A stretch of DNA of 9,077 nt, taken from positions 1 through 9,077 of the forward strand of contig JACCRD010000030.1 in NCBI GenBank assembly GCA_013813755.1, written 5' to 3'. The position numbers and the translations under genes were made by a program. The notes below the pieces were generated by a model, which worked only from the letters and a program-made list of their open reading frames with translations, did no database searches and had not been told where the DNA came from. Of the stretch, positions 6,443 to 9,077 are shown piece after piece (the first letter of the stretch is position 1; every line of letters begins with the position of its first letter). This DNA is from Acidobacteriota bacterium. Its GTDB lineage: Bacteria > Acidobacteriota > Blastocatellia > Pyrinomonadales > Pyrinomonadaceae.

Positions 6443-8662
6443 TCAGGATTTGCTGGTAAGTTTGCCTGTCTGCTGAATGCGCTCTCTGATTCGTTTTTGC
6501 CAATTGCTTTGAGGCTTATCAGTTTCTTCAAACTGCGCGAGCAAATCCTTCATCGATTCGCCGCCAACGAGCCGCGTTTTTATATAAAGCAAGGCAATGA
6601 TAATTGATGTGAGCGACCAGATGAAAATTTGAAACGGCAGCATCAAAATTTCCGACGCCGTTTTTTGAATCAAACCGTTGATGCCGCCGAGATTCGGTTT
6701 TTCGCTCGCGCCTTCGTTTGCTCCTATAACATTTCCGCTTCCGAATTCCACTTGTATTCCCTTATTGGGTTTGTCTTCTTCCTGGACGCTTTCGTTTTTG
6801 CCGGACTGCTTGATTTCCCAACCGACAGACGTTATCTTTTCCTTCGTATCATAAAAGGACTTGACGGTCGTGGCAGCGAAAAAACTGATTAAACCGTATA
6901 TAAACATAGGAACTAAAAGCATTATGGACATTGCCGCAGCGGTTGTGCCGAGCGAGCGCATCACGAGCCTTTTCGAGCGTTTCAAAGCCGCTCGTCCGCG
7001 CAAATTTTCCATCATCAGGACCGACGAGACCAAAGCGAACAAAACATAAAGAATCGGAAAGCCAATTAAACAAAATACTAAGCCGAGAAAAACTAAAATC
7101 GTGCTTAACAGTCCGGTTCCGGCAAAGGTTTTCCATTTTTTTCGCGCCGCATTCAAAGCCGGACGCAATTTGACCGGACGCAGAGGCATCGCCAGAATCT
7201 GAGTTACAATCCAGGTCGTCGTTCCGATAATGAAATGTCCGCAAAGAATTCCGACGAACGTCGTGCCTAATGTCAAAATCGCATTCAACCACGAATTCGT
7301 ATTATGGCTAATCGCTTCGCCCGCGTACAGAGAAGTAACCGTTACTTGCAGGATCGTGAAAATGATAAGCGGCAAAAAAAGCAGAATCGCCAAACTTAGA
7401 AATTTCGGCAAATGCTGGCTGTAAATTTCCAAGGCGCGTCTGAGTAATGTGCCAATACCTTCCGATTGAGCGCGGATTTTGCTGGCAAAAATCTGCGCCG
7501 TCTGCGGGCGTTCCGCTGCAGATTTGGACAGGGCGGAACTAATCACCTCTTTGACTTTCCTGGGAATTTTTTTAGCATCGAGCGGCGGCGGTTCAATTTC
7601 CTTATGCGCTGTCATCACGTCCGTAAAATTCCCTGTAAACGGTGTTTTGCCTGAAAGCATCTGGTAGGCGATTACTCCCAGCGAATAAATGTCCGAGCGC
7701 GTGTCGAGCCGTTCGCCGCGGCACTGTTCCGGAGACATATAAAGCGGCGTTCCCAAAACCGCGCCGATGTGCGTTAGATTCCTGGTCAAAGCTGTTTCCG
7801 GTCGGCGTTCGTTTGTTTTGAGCGGATCGGAAAAAAGTTTTGTTCCGGTATTTTCAACTTCCGAAGAAATTTTCATTTTACCGGCGGGCAGAATCGTCGT
7901 GCTTTTTTCTAAATCGTTGACAATTGGCTGAACGAGCGTTCCGGCTTCGGAATTGACATTTTCAGGTTCAAAAATCTGTGCTACCGTTGCTGATTCAGAA
8001 ACGATGGTTTTAGATTTTTTCTCGGCAAAAGTTGCGGCTTGAGATTCTTCGGCAAAAGTTTTTCTCCCGGGGGCGTGGTGAGTTTGTTCGTCACCTTCTG
8101 AAACAATTGAATATGCGTCAATATTTTCAGAACTTATGTTATAAGATTCCTCAAGTTTGGCAATTCCAAAATCTAAAACCTTAACCGTATGACCGCCGCG
8201 CTGATTTGGCTCCAGCCAAATATTGTCGGGTTTTAAGTCGCGGTGAATAATCCCCTGTTCGTGCGCCTCCTGAACTGCCGAGCAGACTTGTTCAAGAATA
8301 TCAATCGACCACGACAGCGGCAGGCGCTTCTCTTCCTCCAGAATTTCTCCAAGCGTGCAGCCGTCGAGATATTCCATTACAAGATAAGCGACCTCGCCGC
8401 GTTCGGTTGCGGAAAAGCCAAAATCCGTAACATTGACGACATTCGGATGCCGGAGTCGTCCGGCGGCGCGCGCCTCGCGCCTGAATCTTTCGACAAATTC
8501 GGCGCGCTGCATAAATTCGGGCGCGATAACCTTGACGGCGACCGGGCGTTCCGTGCCGATATGAGTTGCCAGATAAACCGTTCCCATTCCGCCTTTGCCT
8601 AACTCTTTTTCAATTTTATATTTGTGATCAAGAATTTGACCGACCACATTTCCGACATTCAT
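6443..8662 (-). CDS. membrane-anchored Ser/Thr protein kinase (Hanks-type)
   Basis: This is a 739-aa PknB-like kinase that transfers phosphate from ATP to Ser/Thr residues. Its N-terminal cytoplasmic kinase domain (about 15-395) is complete: glycine loop GKGGMG (22-27), K44 in VAVKV, E63, catalytic HRDLKPDN (140-147), DFG (164-166), GTPLYMSPE (304-312), and D324 in RSDIYSLG. The activation segment is abnormally long, about 148 residues from DFG to SPE, because of a Ser/Thr-rich insert (about 172-298). The C-terminal part has about five hydrophobic helices (near 419-445, 457-485, 516-550, 572-599 and 671-695). It recalls GPDPase_memb/YciC-like membrane domains and is not a PASTA or TPR sensor. 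The ATG at 8662 is preferred. An in-frame TTG at 8674 would add only four residues, and neither start has a clear Shine-Dalgarno site. The gene lies between two genes with DUF4097-like regions. Substrates are unknown. Confidence 0.96.
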   Translation of the reverse strand: MNVGNVVGQILDHKYKIEKELGKGGMGTVYLATHIGTERPVAVKVIAPEFMQRAEFVERFRREARAAGRLRHPNVVNVTDFGFSATERGEVAYLVMEYLDGCTLGEILEEEKRLPLSWSIDILEQVCSAVQEAHEQGIIHRDLKPDNIWLEPNQRGGHTVKVLDFGIAKLEESYNISSENIDAYSIVSEGDEQTHHAPGRKTFAEESQAATFAEKKSKTIVSESATVAQIFEPENVNSEAGTLVQPIVNDLEKSTTILPAGKMKISSEVENTGTKLFSDPLKTNERRPETALTRNLTHIGAVLGTPLYMSPEQCRGERLDTRSDIYSLGVIAYQMLSGKTPFTGNFTDVMTAHKEIEPPPLDAKKIPRKVKEVISSALSKSAAERPQTAQIFASKIRAQSEGIGTLLRRALEIYSQHLPKFLSLAILLFLPLIIFTILQVTVTSLYAGEAISHNTNSWLNAILTLGTTFVGILCGHFIIGTTTWIVTQILAMPLRPVKLRPALNAARKKWKTFAGTGLLSTILVFLGLVFCLIGFPILYVLFALVSSVLMMENLRGRAALKRSKRLVMRSLGTTAAAMSIMLLVPMFIYGLISFFAATTVKSFYDTKEKITSVGWEIKQSGKNESVQEEDKPNKGIQVEFGSGNVIGANEGASEKPNLGGINGLIQKTASEILMLPFQIFIWSLTSIIIALLYIKTRLVGGESMKDLLAQFEETDKPQSNWQKRIRERIQQTGKLTSKS

Positions 8663-8664
8663 AT

Positions 8665-8678
8665 AATTTTGCAAAATT
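8665..8678. repeat. 14-bp perfect palindrome before the kinase start
   Basis: AATTTTGCAAAATT ends 2 bp upstream of the kinase ATG. It could be an operator, but TTTTGCAAA-like strings also occur inside coding sequence in this AT-rich DNA (near 3406, 3449 and 3566), so chance is the likelier explanation. Confidence 0.3.
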
Positions 8679-8727
8679 TAGCTGCTACTTTATTACTATA
8701 AGTTTCTACGTTTGAGAAGCAGATAAG

Positions 8728-8755
8728 TTTGACGCAATAGATTTTTACCGTCAAA
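8728..8755. repeat. inverted repeat TTTGACG-N14-CGTCAAA
   Basis: A perfect 7-bp inverted repeat with a 14-nt spacer lies in the gap upstream of the kinase. A 21-bp centre-to-centre spacing places the half-sites on one face of the helix, as is common for dimeric regulators. No T-run follows on either strand, so it does not look like a terminator. It is a candidate operator only. Confidence 0.35.
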
Positions 8756-8774
8756 TTTTAAGGTTTTACAAAGA

Positions 8775-9077
8775 TTATTGTTTTTTGATCCGAATCGCGC
8801 CGCTAAAGGTTTCTAAATTAAGCGTCGCGCCGCCGCTCGTGCCGAGCAATGCCGTCAGGCTTTGAGTTTTTGAGGTATTTGGTTTAACTACATTTTTAAG
8901 CGGAAGTTCACAGTTAAACGCGCCAAAACCATATGAAGCATTTAATTTTCCCGATGAGTTCTGCGGAATAGAAAGTGTAATCGAACCGTTTTGCGTGCGG
9001 AAAATATATTGTGCGCCGTTTTGGACTTCGCCGGTAAATCGAATCGAACCAGAATTTGAATTGGCTTCGGTTTGTCC
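8775..9077 (-). CDS. DUF4097-like putative adhesin, C-terminal part
   Basis: This gene is cut by the right edge of the window; only its last 100 codons and a TAA stop are present. The readable protein runs from GQTEANSNSGSIRFTGEVQN to a basic end (IRIKKQ). It is a repeating beta-strand pattern, G(S/A)I-x-F/L motifs roughly every 20 residues (SGSIRFTGEV, NGSITLSIP, SGGATLNLET, SGAIRIKK), typical of the DUF4097 putative adhesin fold, a right-handed beta-helix-like structure found in exported bacterial proteins. The start and any signal peptide lie outside the window. It precedes the kinase in the same direction with a 112-nt gap. It contains one Cys (FGAFNCELPL). The domain call is by pattern recognition, and no function is known beyond likely envelope location. 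Confidence 0.82.
   Translation of the reverse strand, partial: GQTEANSNSGSIRFTGEVQNGAQYIFRTQNGSITLSIPQNSSGKLNASYGFGAFNCELPLKNVVKPNTSKTQSLTALLGTSGGATLNLETFSGAIRIKKQ

Larger units (their letters stand above)
8663..8774 (-). promoter_or_regulatory. intergenic region upstream of the kinase, candidate promoter
   Basis: These 112 nt between the DUF4097-like gene and the kinase are the longest gap in the minus-strand set and the likeliest place for an internal promoter. A TATAGT (-10-like, 8695-8700 on the minus strand) lies 33 nt before the ATG, but no good -35 sits 16-18 nt upstream of it. TTGACG (8749-8754) is about 48 nt further upstream, too far to pair with it. No Rho-independent terminator with a T-run is visible after the upstream stop, so readthrough is possible. 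Confidence 0.3.

Noticed and set aside
6849..7292. A 147-aa minus-strand frame within the kinase membrane domain
   Set aside because: It is a shadow of the kinase frame, which continues with normal transmembrane helices through this stretch.
8243..8602. A 119-aa + strand frame opposite the kinase catalytic domain
   Set aside because: It is antisense to conserved kinase motifs (glycine loop to HRDLKPDN) and has no independent evidence.
6385..8678. A shared TTTTGCAAA motif just before both the kinase and VWFA protein starts
   Set aside because: The distance to the ATG differs (5 and 9 nt), and the same string or close variants appear inside coding sequence several times, as expected in AT-rich DNA.
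1..9077. CRISPR arrays, tRNA or rRNA genes, insertion sequences
   Set aside because: No regularly spaced direct repeats, no cloverleaf-like sequence, no transposase motif and no terminal inverted repeats were seen. The window is almost fully occupied by protein-coding genes.

Overview
The window most likely comes from an Acidobacteriota genome, probably the Blastocatellia/Pyrinomonadaceae side, as a chromosome or metagenome-assembled contig. This rests on three things: a large exported protein with a VWFA domain of the type described as Acidobacterial, a membrane-anchored Ser/Thr kinase, and DUF4097-like putative adhesin modules. Base composition looks like the mid-40s % GC by eye. No rRNA or marker gene is present, so the assignment is inference.

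Layout. Bases 49-588 (+ strand) encode a Lys/Ser/Thr/Ala-rich, histone-H1-like protein of 179 aa with a central glycine-zipper-like segment. Bases 589-734 are an AT-rich convergent intergenic stretch. Everything after that is on the minus strand. In transcription order (right to left) it reads: the C-terminal part of a DUF4097-like protein running off the right edge (8775-9077); a 112-nt gap; a Ser/Thr kinase with a polytopic membrane domain (6443-8662); a 66-nt gap; a 1037-aa exported protein (3263-6376); a 36-nt gap; xseA (1838-3226); a single-pass membrane protein (1056-1835); and xseB (735-1052). The last three genes are separated by only 2 and 3 nt and are almost certainly co-transcribed.

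How the genes fit. xseA and xseB encode the two subunits of exonuclease VII, separated here by an uncharacterised membrane protein gene. The kinase probably couples a membrane or envelope signal to phosphorylation. The two DUF4097-like proteins beside it are plausible envelope components, but no sequence evidence shows that they are substrates.

The most unusual item is the 1037-aa protein. One uninterrupted frame joins a signal peptide, a DUF4097-like region, a charged linker encoded partly by a 7-bp tandem repeat, a VWFA domain with an intact MIDAS, and a C-terminal region of about 420 aa that resembles a type II restriction-endonuclease-like protein. That last region has a PD-(D/E)XK-type signature (D894, E907, K909). 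Exporting a domain that looks like a DNA-cleaving enzyme is unexpected and is the best candidate here for something undescribed.
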